64,000 bases of DNA from Chitinophaga pinensis (GTDB taxonomy: Bacteria; Bacteroidota; Bacteroidia; Chitinophagales; Chitinophagaceae): assembly GCA_902167325.1 (NCBI GenBank), contig LR632930.1, positions 1,426,001 to 1,490,000 on the forward strand. Direction: 5' to 3'. Below the pieces are notes generated by a model that did not search any database, was not told where the DNA came from, and was given only the letters and a program-made list of their open reading frames with translations. Below, one piece after another: positions 8,627 through 17,424 of this stretch (the first letter of the stretch is position 1; the number at the start of each line of letters is the position of its first letter). A program made the position numbers and the translations under genes.

Positions 8627-9733
8627 TTATTTGGAGGTGGCGGTTTGTTTTTCCACGATCTCACCAATTGCGCGTACGAGCGCACTCACATCTTCCGGGA
8701 AGATCTGGCCGATGTTGCCAATGCGGAAGGCATTGGTTTTGCTCAGTTTACCGGGATAGATAACGAAGTTGCGGCTGCTGAGCTGCTGGTAGAAATCTTC
8801 GAACTGGAAACCGGGATCGTTCGGGTAAAGGAACGATGTAATGATGTGTCCCTGAATTTCAGGGCGGAGATATTGCTGGAAACCGAGGGCAGCCATTCCG
8901 CTGTCGAGCGTTTCCTTGTTTTTACGGTAGCGCGCTTCTCTGGCAGGGATGCCGCCTTCTTCCTGCAGCTCCTTCAGTGCCTGGCGGAAAGCCATGATGC
9001 TGAGGGTGGGCGGAGTGAAGCGGAATTGTCCGTTCGCTTCGAGTCCGTGCCATTGCTCGTAGAGGTCCAGGCTCAGGCTGCGGGCCTGGCCTTTCGTTTT
9101 GAGTAATTCCTTCTTCTCTGCGATAATGAAAGCAAAACCGGGGATGCCTTCAATGCATTTGTTGGAAGAGGAAACGAGATACTGAATGTGTGCCGCACGC
9201 ATATCGAGCGCTACGCCGCCGAAGCTGCTCATGGCATCTACGATAAATGTTTTGTTATGCGCTGAACAGATCGCTCCGATCTCTGCAATGGGGTTGAAAA
9301 GGCCGGTAGTAGTTTCGCTGTGGATGCAGGCTACGTGTGTGATATTGGGCTGCTGCTCCAGCTGGCGGCGCACAACTGCGGGGTCGGTGATCTCATCTTC
9401 TTCAAAACGGACTACGGTATGGGGCAGTTTGTGAATCGTGCACATCTTAACGATACGCTCACCGTAAGCGCCGTTGGAAAGAACGAGCAGATGGTCGTTT
9501 TCTCCGATGGCGCTGCTGATCACGCTTTCCACGCCAAAAGTACCGGAGCCCTGCATGAGTACAGTCTCATATCCTGCTGCCTGCGACACATGCGCCAGTG
9601 CCAGTAATTCATCGCGGATCTGTTGTATGGTATCTACAAACGCGGCATCGCGCGAACCCATGTCTTCCATGGCGGCGGCTTTAACGGTGCGTGAGGTAGA
9701 TAGCGGTCCTGGCGTGAATAAAAGCTTCTTCAT
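8627..9733 (-). CDS. phnW: 2-aminoethylphosphonate:pyruvate aminotransferase PhnW
   Basis: 368 residues, the usual length for this class V PLP aminotransferase. It starts LLFTPGPLSTS, the substrate-phosphonate-binding start of PhnW, followed by GSRDAAF and QGSGTFGVES (cofactor phosphate region). IVDAMSSFGG carries the PLP-ring Asp166 and SSSNKCIEGIPG the Schiff-base Lys192. It moves the amino group of AEP to pyruvate, giving phosphonoacetaldehyde and alanine, the first step of the pathway finished by PhnY and PhnA. Its ATG overlaps the stop of the DUF5690 permease gene (ATGA), so permease and transaminase are translationally coupled. It is convergent with phnA-phnY. Confidence 0.93.
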   Translation of the reverse strand: MKKLLFTPGPLSTSRTVKAAAMEDMGSRDAAFVDTIQQIRDELLALAHVSQAAGYETVLMQGSGTFGVESVISSAIGENDHLLVLSNGAYGERIVKMCTIHKLPHTVVRFEEDEITDPAVVRRQLEQQPNITHVACIHSETTTGLFNPIAEIGAICSAHNKTFIVDAMSSFGGVALDMRAAHIQYLVSSSNKCIEGIPGFAFIIAEKKELLKTKGQARSLSLDLYEQWHGLEANGQFRFTPPTLSIMAFRQALKELQEEGGIPAREARYRKNKETLDSGMAALGFQQYLRPEIQGHIITSFLYPNDPGFQFEDFYQQLSSRNFVIYPGKLSKTNAFRIGNIGQIFPEDVSALVRAIGEIVEKQTATSK

Positions 9734-11058
9734 AAATGTATTGTAATGTTATGCAGTTTGGGCGCCGCAGGCTCGGGTTTATCCCACAGCTTGCGGACAC
9801 CGTGTTTGCGGTTGAAATATACGAAAGCAGTAACTAAAAGAGCGAGGCAAACGAAGCACAGCAGATAGCTGAATTGCATGAGTACCCGGCTCCAGCGAAG
9901 GTCTTTCATGAAAAACTCGCGATAGAGCAGTAGCCCCACGCTGCCGAGGTACCCCACGGCATCGCAGCCATAAACAAAGAAGCCGGCATTGGCTTTCATC
10001 TTAAACAGCGCAATCAGCCGCTCGAACACCGCTACCTGAATGGGGATGTAAGCGAGGAAGAGACCTGTACCGAGGCTCAGCATCCAGGTAAAGGGACCGA
10101 TGGCGTTCCTGTGAAAGAGCATGGTGCTGGCACCGGTCATAATCAGCCCTATTGCGATGAGTCCTATAGTAGCCCAAAGCCCGCGGATGTTATTGCGGAT
10201 CAGGGAAAGAGAGGAAACACAGACTACTACGATTACGGTGGATATTAATTCAGTTTGTGCGAGGATGGCTTTGCTCCAGTGCGTGCCGCTGATCTCGTTC
10301 CAGATCTCCACGCTGAAGTTGTCACGGAAATCGCGCAGGGTGGTGAGCAGGCAGTAGATCAGCAGAACGCAAAGGAGGCCGGGCCAGAAGTTGCGGATAA
10401 TATCGGATTTATCGCCCGGGCCCATAGGTGCGCGCTCTGCACGGAGGAGGCGGTCAGTTTCTCCCGGAGCGGGTATCACGGAAAGCATCCAGATAAAGAG
10501 GCAGGTGAGCGGGAGGAAGATGAGTCCGATGAGGAAGGGCATCCAGAATTCAGAGAGGGCGGGAAGGAGACTGTGTATTTCGAGATAGATGGTTTTGAGG
10601 ATGCCGGAGGCGGCGATGATGGAGATGCTTAGTCCCATACCGAGGATTTCCGTGAAGCGGCGCCCTTCCAGGAAGCTGAAGATGACGCCCCATACCATGC
10701 CCAGTGGCAGGCCGTTCAGGAACAGGAAAACGAAATTATAAGGGTAGGGTACCAGTGCAAATCCCAGTAAAGCCAGTTCCGCGAAAAGGATCAGGCCCGC
10801 TACCAGCCGGATGCGCTTGTGAGGCTGCAGTTCAGAGATAATCTTGATGCCGGCGAATTTGGAGACCATATATCCCAATACCTGCGCGATGATCAGAACG
10901 GTCTTATACCCCAGTCCAAACAGGCTCAGTCCTTCATACAGGCCGGTGTTGAAGGGTTTGCGGAATGCATACATACAGAAGTACGTGCCGAAGGAAGCCA
11001 GCAGGCACCATACAATAAAGAATAAGCCCGAGGGCGATTGCAGCCGTTTGGTGAACAT
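9730..11058 (-). CDS. DUF5690-family membrane transporter, candidate AEP permease
   Basis: 442 residues with about twelve hydrophobic segments and a long polar loop near residues 195-215, as in major-facilitator proteins. The start SGLFFIVWCLLASFGTYFCMYAFRKPF resembles the organophosphate/glycerol-3-phosphate antiporter type, where the FRKPF-like motif is common. I recognise it as DUF5690. The gene is the first of a two-gene unit with phnW (4-nt overlap) and is divergent from a SusC gene 305 nt away. This places a likely inner-membrane carrier between an outer-membrane receptor and the first AEP enzyme. Transport of AEP is inferred from context; the family has no assigned substrate that I know of. 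Confidence 0.8.
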   Translation of the reverse strand: MFTKRLQSPSGLFFIVWCLLASFGTYFCMYAFRKPFNTGLYEGLSLFGLGYKTVLIIAQVLGYMVSKFAGIKIISELQPHKRIRLVAGLILFAELALLGFALVPYPYNFVFLFLNGLPLGMVWGVIFSFLEGRRFTEILGMGLSISIIAASGILKTIYLEIHSLLPALSEFWMPFLIGLIFLPLTCLFIWMLSVIPAPGETDRLLRAERAPMGPGDKSDIIRNFWPGLLCVLLIYCLLTTLRDFRDNFSVEIWNEISGTHWSKAILAQTELISTVIVVVCVSSLSLIRNNIRGLWATIGLIAIGLIMTGASTMLFHRNAIGPFTWMLSLGTGLFLAYIPIQVAVFERLIALFKMKANAGFFVYGCDAVGYLGSVGLLLYREFFMKDLRWSRVLMQFSYLLCFVCLALLVTAFVYFNRKHGVRKLWDKPEPAAPKLHNITIHL

Positions 11059-11363
11059 AGTAAGGTGTGTTTAGTATAGCCAACCTTGTACCATCTTTGT
11101 GTTTAATATTTGTAAATTATAAAAATTCTTTAAATTCGGGAAAGATTCCACGAAAGATTTTTAAAGAATCCAGAATAATCCACGTAGATAGGCCATAGAA
11201 TAGCTACTCGACAAAATTCGCCCGTTTAGGGCGACCGGAAGAATTTGCCACGTTAAGGAATTATTATTTTAATATTTCTATACTATTAAATTTAGTCATA
11301 CTTAACATTTCGTTTATACAGGTTCCCCATTTTCGTTTTCGCTAACGCTTAATCCTTTCCTTT
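11059..11363. other. Divergent promoter region between DUF5690-phnW and SusCD
   Basis: This is an AT-rich 305-nt gap with no reading frame. It must hold promoters for both units. Short related pieces, AAAGATTCC, AAAGATTTTTAAAGAATCC and the inverted AGAATC/GATTC types, cluster at 11140-11175 and could be regulator sites. No box is clear enough to call. Confidence 0.35.
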
Positions 11364-14300
11364 ATGCAACACGTTTTACAACCACTTCTCAGGGTAGCGC
11401 TGCTGGCGCTCGCCCTTGCGCTGCCATGTGCCGATGCATGGGCGCAACATCTGGTTTCGGGCAGGGTCGTGTCCGAAGATCAGCAACCGGTTCCCGGTGT
11501 CACCGTTAAAGTTAAAGGCGCCAACACCGGCTCCGTTACTGATGGCGATGGCAAATTCTCTCTCCGCTGCGCTTCCGACGCAGTATTACAGTTTACCACC
11601 CTGGGCTTTCTCACTAAGGAAGTGCCGGTTAATGGTCAGGCTTCCATTAACATCACCCTCGCCACCGACAATAAGTCGCTGGATGAAGTGGTGGTTACCG
11701 CCCTCGGTATTAAAAAGGAAAAGAAAGCCGTTGGCTTTTCCGTACAGGAAGTAAAAGGGTCCGACATGGTGAAGGCCCGTGAGCCCAATGCCCTCAACTC
11801 CTTATCGGGTAAGGTATCGGGCCTGCTCATTGCTTCCAGCTCCAACCTGTTCGGCAATCCCGAAATCCGCCTCCGGGGTGTGAAACCGCTCATCGTGGTC
11901 GACGGTGTGCCTATCAGCTCCGACTCCTGGAACCTTAGCCCTGACGATATCGAAACCTATTCGATTCTGAAAGGCCCCACCGCCTCGGCACTCTATGGCT
12001 CACGCGGTGTGAATGGTGCTATCCAGATCACCACCAAACGTGGCACAACCGGTACCCGCGTGGAATTCAACCTCAGCAACCAGCTCCAGGCGGGCTACAA
12101 CGCCATCCCCGAAACCCAGAACGATTACGGTCCGGGCGATTATGGCGAATACGCTTTCGGTGATGGTAAAGGCGGTGGTATCAACGATGTGGATTACAAC
12201 CAGTGGGGTCCGAAGTTTAATGTGAAAGACCCCTCTACCGCCAGCGGCTGGAAAGAACTGCCTCAGTTCGACAGTCCCATTGATCCTGCCACAGGTAAAC
12301 CTGTTCCCACACCCTGGCTGCAACGCGGTCCCAATAACCTCCGCAACTTCCTCCGCAACGGCTTCCTTTCTACTGCCAACGTGGCCCTCTCCTCCCGCAA
12401 CGAGAAAACTGACATCCGTCTTTCCGCTTCACACACTTATCAACGCGGCCAGGTGCCTAATACACAAGTGAACATTACCAACGTGAATGTTGCCGGCGGC
12501 GTGAATCTTACCGACCGTTTGCGTGTAGATGTTACCGTGAACTACAACAAGCAGTACACACCTAACTTCCCTAACCTCGCTTATGGTCCCAACAGCTTTA
12601 TTTACTACCTCACCATCTGGGGTGGCGCCGACTTTGATGTACGCGATCTGAGGAACTACTGGCAGCCCGGTAAAGTAGGGATGCAACAGTATAACTTCGA
12701 GTATTTCCGCTATAACAACCCCTGGTTCATTGCCAACGAATGGCTGCGCGGGTATTATAAAGACGATGTGTATGGCTACATCTCCGCGAACTACAAGATC
12801 GCGAAGAACTTCAATGCCATGCTGCGCACGCACATCAATACCAACAACCTCTATGAAAGCAACAAGCTGCCTTATTCAGCAGGTGCCTACGAGGCTAACC
12901 TGAAAGGTAAGTACCGCGAATGGTGGACGTATAATTTCGAGAATAATACCGACTTCTTACTCACTTATGATAAGGACTTCGGCCGCCACTTCGAGCTGTC
13001 GGCCCACGCAGGTGCCAACCTCCGTACACTCAATACGCGCAACATCTATGGTGAAACTGCGGATCTGCTCATCCCCATGTGGTATAACTTCGAGAACACG
13101 AGCGAGCAGCGTAAGCCTACTAACTACACCGCTACCAAGCAGGTAGGCAGCGCCTATGCAGCTGTGGATCTGGCCTACCGCAACTACCTCTTCCTCGGGC
13201 TTACCGGGCGTATGGATAAATCTTCCACCCTCCCGATCAGCAATAACACGTACTTCTATCCTTCCGTATCGCTAAGCGGCATCGTGTCTGACATGGTGAA
13301 GCTGCCGGGCTTTATCAGCTTCTGGAAAGTACGTGGCTCCTGGGCGCGTGTGGGTGGTGATCTGGATCTCTATTCCAACATCGCCAACTATTCTCTCGGT
13401 ACCCGCTGGAACAATATGCCTTCTGCCACCTATGCAGATAAGATCTTCAACGACCAGATCGAACCGGCCTTCAGCTCGTCTGTGGAAGTGGGAACGGATA
13501 TGCGTTTCCTGAAAAACCGTATCGGGTTCGACCTGAGCCTGTACCGTAGCGTAGATGGCCCCCAGGTATTTGATAACCCTGTTTCCGAAGCATCGGGATA
13601 TACCGCCAAAAAGCTGAACGGCCTGAAGTATGAGCGCCGCGGCGTAGAGGTTTCCGTGATGGGTACCCCTGTATCGTCCGGGAAATTCAAGTGGGAGGTG
13701 TTGGCAAACTGGACTACCTATAAGCCCATCCTGAAAGAGATCTACGGCAATCAGCAGAAGCTGGGGAACATCAAAGTGGGAGAACGTTCTGACGCGTATT
13801 ACACCACTGATTTCTACCGTTCTCCCGATGGTAAGATCGTATATGGCACCAACGGTTTACCTGTGCGCGACCCCCTGCCGAAGAAAGTGGGCTATTTCAC
13901 GCCTGACTGGTTTGGTGGCCTGAGCAATACATTTACGTACGGCGACTGGCGGGTTACCTTCCTGTTCGACGGGCGTGTGGGAGGTAAAACACTGAACTAT
14001 GTAAACAAGAAACTCTGGGAAGGCGGCCGCCATCCGGGAGCCGGTGTTCCGGAAAGAGAGAAAGACGCCCTCCGCGACCCCGTTACCAAGAAACCAATCC
14101 CTCACTGGACGGGCGATGGTGTAATCGTAACGAAGGGCGAACTGAAGCGCGATGGCGATGGCAATATTATCTCTGATACGCGTGAGTTTGCTCCCAATAC
14201 CAACAAAACCACTTTCCAGGACTGGGCGTATAATCTGAATGGAGCCGATATCAGCAATATCATTGATCAGACTTTCGTGAAGCTGCGTGATGTATCCATC

Positions 14301-14492
14301 ACTTACACCCTGCCAGCCGGCAAGCTGACGCGTACACCGTTTAAATCGGCCAACGTATCACTGGTAGCGCGCAACCTGATGTACTTCACCAGGCACAAGA
14401 ACATCGACCTCGACCAGTTCATCGAAGGCAACAATGGTTTGCAATCACCTTCCGTGAAGAGCTATGGCGTGAACCTCAACTTCTCCTTCTGA
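11364..14492 (+). CDS. SusC/RagA-like TonB-dependent receptor of the AEP locus
   Basis: 1042 residues, complete. A signal peptide ends near AWAQ (residue 28). Residues about 30-110 are the carboxypeptidase-like beta-sandwich (VSGRVVSEDQQPVPGVTVKVKG, then GKFSLRC). The TonB-box-like LDEVVVTALGIKKEKKAVGFSVQEV and the plug follow to about residue 225 (GVKPLIVVDGVPIS, SILKGPTASALYGSRGVNGAI), then the barrel, ending in NLNFSF. It lacks an STN domain, so it is not of the sigma-signalling type. Placed divergent from the DUF5690-phnW pair and followed by a SusD gene, it should bring a phosphonate-bearing compound across the outer membrane. The exact ligand (free AEP, a phosphonolipid or an AEP-decorated glycan) cannot be read from sequence. 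Confidence 0.92.
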   Translation: MQHVLQPLLRVALLALALALPCADAWAQHLVSGRVVSEDQQPVPGVTVKVKGANTGSVTDGDGKFSLRCASDAVLQFTTLGFLTKEVPVNGQASINITLATDNKSLDEVVVTALGIKKEKKAVGFSVQEVKGSDMVKAREPNALNSLSGKVSGLLIASSSNLFGNPEIRLRGVKPLIVVDGVPISSDSWNLSPDDIETYSILKGPTASALYGSRGVNGAIQITTKRGTTGTRVEFNLSNQLQAGYNAIPETQNDYGPGDYGEYAFGDGKGGGINDVDYNQWGPKFNVKDPSTASGWKELPQFDSPIDPATGKPVPTPWLQRGPNNLRNFLRNGFLSTANVALSSRNEKTDIRLSASHTYQRGQVPNTQVNITNVNVAGGVNLTDRLRVDVTVNYNKQYTPNFPNLAYGPNSFIYYLTIWGGADFDVRDLRNYWQPGKVGMQQYNFEYFRYNNPWFIANEWLRGYYKDDVYGYISANYKIAKNFNAMLRTHINTNNLYESNKLPYSAGAYEANLKGKYREWWTYNFENNTDFLLTYDKDFGRHFELSAHAGANLRTLNTRNIYGETADLLIPMWYNFENTSEQRKPTNYTATKQVGSAYAAVDLAYRNYLFLGLTGRMDKSSTLPISNNTYFYPSVSLSGIVSDMVKLPGFISFWKVRGSWARVGGDLDLYSNIANYSLGTRWNNMPSATYADKIFNDQIEPAFSSSVEVGTDMRFLKNRIGFDLSLYRSVDGPQVFDNPVSEASGYTAKKLNGLKYERRGVEVSVMGTPVSSGKFKWEVLANWTTYKPILKEIYGNQQKLGNIKVGERSDAYYTTDFYRSPDGKIVYGTNGLPVRDPLPKKVGYFTPDWFGGLSNTFTYGDWRVTFLFDGRVGGKTLNYVNKKLWEGGRHPGAGVPEREKDALRDPVTKKPIPHWTGDGVIVTKGELKRDGDGNIISDTREFAPNTNKTTFQDWAYNLNGADISNIIDQTFVKLRDVSITYTLPAGKLTRTPFKSANVSLVARNLMYFTRHKNIDLDQFIEGNNGLQSPSVKSYGVNLNFSF

Positions 14493-14510
14493 TCCTGAAA
14501 AACAAACTAC

Positions 14511-16019
14511 ATGAAACATTTAGCTAACATCATCATATGCGCGGGACTGCTGCTCGGTGCGGCATCCTGCAAGAAATTCGATAGTCTGCAAGACAATCCC
14601 AACAAACCCACCGTGTCACCCCCGGCGCTGTTGCTGACGGGTGTGTTGATAGACCTGAAGGAAAACCCATGGGATCAGGCGCAGCGCGAAAACCAGTTCT
14701 GGGTATCGAACTTCGACTATTATGCCAGCCAGGGTTATAACTGGAGTTCTACCGGCATGCGCTACAATGCGCTCCGCAACATCCAGAAAATGGAGGAAGA
14801 AGCCAATCGCCTCGGCGGAGATGAGAACAGGCCATACCTGATCATTTCCAAATTCCTGAAAGCATGGTGCTACCTGGATATGACGATGAAGTTTGGTGAT
14901 ATTCCCATGAGTGAGGCCATGCAGTCCGGGGCTGATAATTTCACCCCGAAGTATGATGCGCAGAAAGAAGTATTCCGCCAGATATTACAGCTGCTGGAGG
15001 CATCCGGTACAGAAATGAAGGCATTCCTCGATGCGGCCAAACGTAACAAGATCAATGGCGACTTCATGTTCGACGGGGATCTGGACAAATGGCACAAGCT
15101 GATCAACAGTACCCGTTTGCGTGTGCTGATCAATCTCAGCAAACATGCAGACGATGGTGAACTGCAGGTGAAAACCAAATTCGCCGCCATCGTTGCCTCA
15201 GCTGCTAATTTCCCCATCATGGAAAGCAATACCGACAATTACCAGGTAGTGTTCAATGGCAACATCCAGGACAACCGTTACCCGCTCGGGCCATACAACC
15301 GGGGCTTCGACCGTGGGCGTAATAACATGGGCGCTACCTACCTCGATTCGCTCACTGCCTACCGCGACCCGCGTACCTTCGAGATCGCCGAACCGGTAGA
15401 TACTGCCAAAACCAATAACATCCCCGGCTTTGCAACGCGCTTTACTTCCTACAAAGGGGGCCGCACGGGCGATGTACTCAGCGATCTTTCTTCGCAGAAC
15501 GCTAACGGCTATTTGTCTTACGGCAACGAGCGCCGCTACTGGCAAACGGGTAGTGGTGAGCCATGCATCCAGCTGGGTTTCCCTGAAACCTGTTTCAACA
15601 TCGCCGAGGCTATCCATCGCGGATGGGCACCGGGTAATGCGGAAGACTGGTATAAGAAAGGGATCAAAGCTTCTTTTGCATTCTATACCCTGAACGAGCA
15701 GGTGTTCAACGACTGGTACGCCGCCACGCCTAAAGCGCAGTATAAGGGTAATAACGCGGAAGGGCTGAAACAGATCCTCCTGCAGAAGTACCTGGCATTC
15801 TTCATGAACTCCGGCCGCCAGGCGTATTATCAATTCCGCCGCACGGGCATTCCGCAGTTCGATATCGGGCCTGCCAATGCCAATGGCGCAAAGATCCCTA
15901 AACGCTGGCTTTATCCCCAGCGGGAGTACCAGACCAATAACGATCAGGTAAAAGCTGCCATCCAAAGACAGTTTGGTGGTACCGACGATATCAACAGCGA
16001 AATGTGGTTGATTAAATAA
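14511..16019 (+). CDS. SusD-like lipoprotein (SusD-like_2 type) of the AEP locus
   Basis: 502 residues with a lipoprotein signal ending LLGAASC followed by Lys-Lys. The body fits the SusD/RagB superfamily branch often labelled SusD-like_2: NPNKPTVSPPALLLTGVL near the start, NQFWVSNFDYYASQGYNW, a helix pair AYLDMTMKFGDIPMSEAM, and QKYLAFFMNSGRQAYYQFRRTGIP with PKRWLYPQREYQTN near the end. The C-terminal half is the part that differs most from classic SusD. It follows the SusC gene by 18 nt and closes the operon at a terminator. It would be the surface lid that captures the phosphonate substrate for the upstream receptor. Confidence 0.88.
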   Translation: MKHLANIIICAGLLLGAASCKKFDSLQDNPNKPTVSPPALLLTGVLIDLKENPWDQAQRENQFWVSNFDYYASQGYNWSSTGMRYNALRNIQKMEEEANRLGGDENRPYLIISKFLKAWCYLDMTMKFGDIPMSEAMQSGADNFTPKYDAQKEVFRQILQLLEASGTEMKAFLDAAKRNKINGDFMFDGDLDKWHKLINSTRLRVLINLSKHADDGELQVKTKFAAIVASAANFPIMESNTDNYQVVFNGNIQDNRYPLGPYNRGFDRGRNNMGATYLDSLTAYRDPRTFEIAEPVDTAKTNNIPGFATRFTSYKGGRTGDVLSDLSSQNANGYLSYGNERRYWQTGSGEPCIQLGFPETCFNIAEAIHRGWAPGNAEDWYKKGIKASFAFYTLNEQVFNDWYAATPKAQYKGNNAEGLKQILLQKYLAFFMNSGRQAYYQFRRTGIPQFDIGPANANGAKIPKRWLYPQREYQTNNDQVKAAIQRQFGGTDDINSEMWLIK

Positions 16020-16038
16020 ACAGTGATTAGAATCGACG

Positions 16039-16067
16039 AAAAGGGCTGTCTTCGGACGGCCTTTTTC
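16039..16067 (+). terminator. Terminator after AEP-locus SusCD
   Basis: The stem AAAGGGCTGTC/GACGGCCTTT closes on a C(TTCG)G tetraloop and is followed by a T tract. Confidence 0.85.
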
Positions 16068-16189
16068 GTTTTACAACTATCAAGATAAACGTTTCAAGCG
16101 TGCAGCTCCCGGGTTACCTTATTCCAGCTTCTTTCTAATCGCGCTCGGGATAGCTTCCAGATATAGGGTAAACAGCTGCTTGAAGGCGG

Positions 16190-16352
16190 CAGTATTCATA
16201 TATATCTAGGGTATATCTAGCCTATATCTAGGGTATATCTAGGGTATGTCTAGCCCCTATAAGAGGCTAGATATACCCTAGACATAGGCATGTTATATGC
16301 CAGATAAATGCTAGTTATACCGAAGTATACAAGCTATTGTCAGGCTGGTTAG
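16190..16352. repeat. 11-bp-periodic tandem and inverted repeat, copy 2
   Basis: Five direct copies of an 11-bp unit (ATATCTAGGGT and variants ending GCCT or GCCC) run without gaps from 16202 to 16256. From 16265 the mirror form appears, again in 11-bp steps (GGCTAGATATA, CCCTAGACATA, GGCATGTTATA, TGCCAGATAAA, TGCTAGTTATA), decaying toward 16352. The best arm pair is 16220-16244 against 16265-16289. It lies between convergent units, with the SusD terminator to the left and the BtuF-like gene terminator to the right. Nothing else is seen in the rest of this gap (16068-16189, 16353-16393). Confidence 0.75.
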
Positions 16353-16393
16353 GATAAGTCTGGCAGGGGCAGGAGCGGGATTAGCGGGAAATT

Positions 16394-16422
16394 AAAAGGC
16401 CTTCCGTTGGGGGAAGGCCTTG
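16394..16422 (-). terminator. Terminator after BtuF-like gene
   Basis: On the minus strand AAGGCCTTCC pairs with GGAAGGCCTT, followed by TTAATTT. It begins four bases past the stop codon. Confidence 0.75.
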
Positions 16423-16425
16423 GGT

Positions 16426-17361
16426 TTATGCGGTAACCGCCCTGGCGTTTGTGGAGCGGAATTTATGTTTGTGATGTTCCGGCGGAGGGAAGATGTGTGG
16501 GTGGAAGAGGTGCGCGAGCACTTCCACGCCATCGGTGAGGGTGCTGGCGCTGGGCTGGGTGAAGAGGTCGTAGTCTGCCAGGTGTACTTCTTTGTTGCGT
16601 ACGGCCTGCAGATTTTCCCAGCCGGGTACTTTGGTAACAAGGTCCAGCTCTTCGAGGGAGCGGCCTGTAAGGAACCCGCAGGGGGCAATAACGAGCACTT
16701 CAGGGTCGTAACGGAATATCTTGTCCCAGGGGGTAACGATGGAGTCTCCCGCCGGGTTGGAGAGCATATCTACCCCGCCTGCATAGGCTACCTGGTAGGG
16801 GATCCAGTGGCCGCAGTTGTAAACAGGTGCCATCCATTCCATGATCATCACCCGGCGGAGGGGGGAGCGGTGCTGGCGGAGGCGGTCTGTCACCGCATCG
16901 AGCCTTTGCTGAAGGGCGGTCACATAGTGGAAGGCAGCCGCTTCTTCTCCCAGCGCACGGCCAATGGTGATGGCACACTGGAACACATCGTCGAGGTTAT
17001 TCGGACTGAGGCTCACCAGCTGCGGCTGCTTCGGCAGGTTATGGACGGCTTGCTGCGTGCATTGGGTATCGATCTGGCAAACTTCACATACATCCTGTGT
17101 GAAGATCACATCAGGAGCAATAGTTGCCAGCAGTGGTTCATCAACGTAATACAGGCTTTTGCCCTGTGCTTTGGAAGCGGAAAATATCCGGTCTATCTCC
17201 TCACTGCTGTATTGCTTGCCTTCCAGTACGCACCTCACCACGCGCTGCTTTTCTGCCAGTGCTGCGGGAGGGCACTCGAAGGTGATACCGTCCAGCAGGT
17301 GCTGGAGGTTCATATCATAGATCATCTGTGTAGCGGCGGGGAGGAAGGAACTGGCAATCAT
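16426..17361 (-). CDS. BtuF-like cobalamin-binding periplasmic-binding-protein fold, no signal peptide
   Basis: 311 residues from the ATG at 17361. The fold is the two-lobed class III binding protein (helical-backbone type) of COG0614: ASSFLPAATQMIYDMNLQHLLDG near the start is the classic BtuF beginning (SLAPSATE in others), then APDVIFTQDVCEVCQID and, in the C lobe, NPAGDSIVTPWDKIFRYDPEVLVIAPCGF. No export signal is visible, so it may act in the cytoplasm or the start is unusual. It is the last gene of a riboswitch-led cobalamin locus, 63 nt after the DUF6580 gene with a hairpin between. It probably binds cobalamin or a cobinamide. No BtuC or BtuD gene is in the window. Confidence 0.8.
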   Translation of the reverse strand: MIASSFLPAATQMIYDMNLQHLLDGITFECPPAALAEKQRVVRCVLEGKQYSSEEIDRIFSASKAQGKSLYYVDEPLLATIAPDVIFTQDVCEVCQIDTQCTQQAVHNLPKQPQLVSLSPNNLDDVFQCAITIGRALGEEAAAFHYVTALQQRLDAVTDRLRQHRSPLRRVMIMEWMAPVYNCGHWIPYQVAYAGGVDMLSNPAGDSIVTPWDKIFRYDPEVLVIAPCGFLTGRSLEELDLVTKVPGWENLQAVRNKEVHLADYDLFTQPSASTLTDGVEVLAHLFHPHIFPPPEHHKHKFRSTNARAVTA

Positions 17362-17390
17362 ATGCAAAGCTGTTGTGTAGGGTGGAAGTA

Positions 17391-17421
17391 AAAAGGCCGG
17401 TTTGAGGCCGGCCTTTTTGAA
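17391..17421. terminator. Hairpin between DUF6580 and BtuF-like genes
   Basis: AAAAAGGCCGG pairs with CCGGCCTTTTT around a short loop, nearly symmetrical on both strands. It could end the transcript after DUF6580 or act as a partial, intercistronic terminator that lowers expression of the last gene. Confidence 0.6.
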
Positions 17422-17424
17422 TAT

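Noticed and set aside
16202..16256. CRISPR array
   Set aside because: The 11-bp units touch each other with no spacers and no cas genes are nearby.
16420..17391. Long plus-strand open frame opposite the BtuF-like gene
   Set aside because: It mirrors the codon pattern of the true minus-strand gene and has no family likeness.
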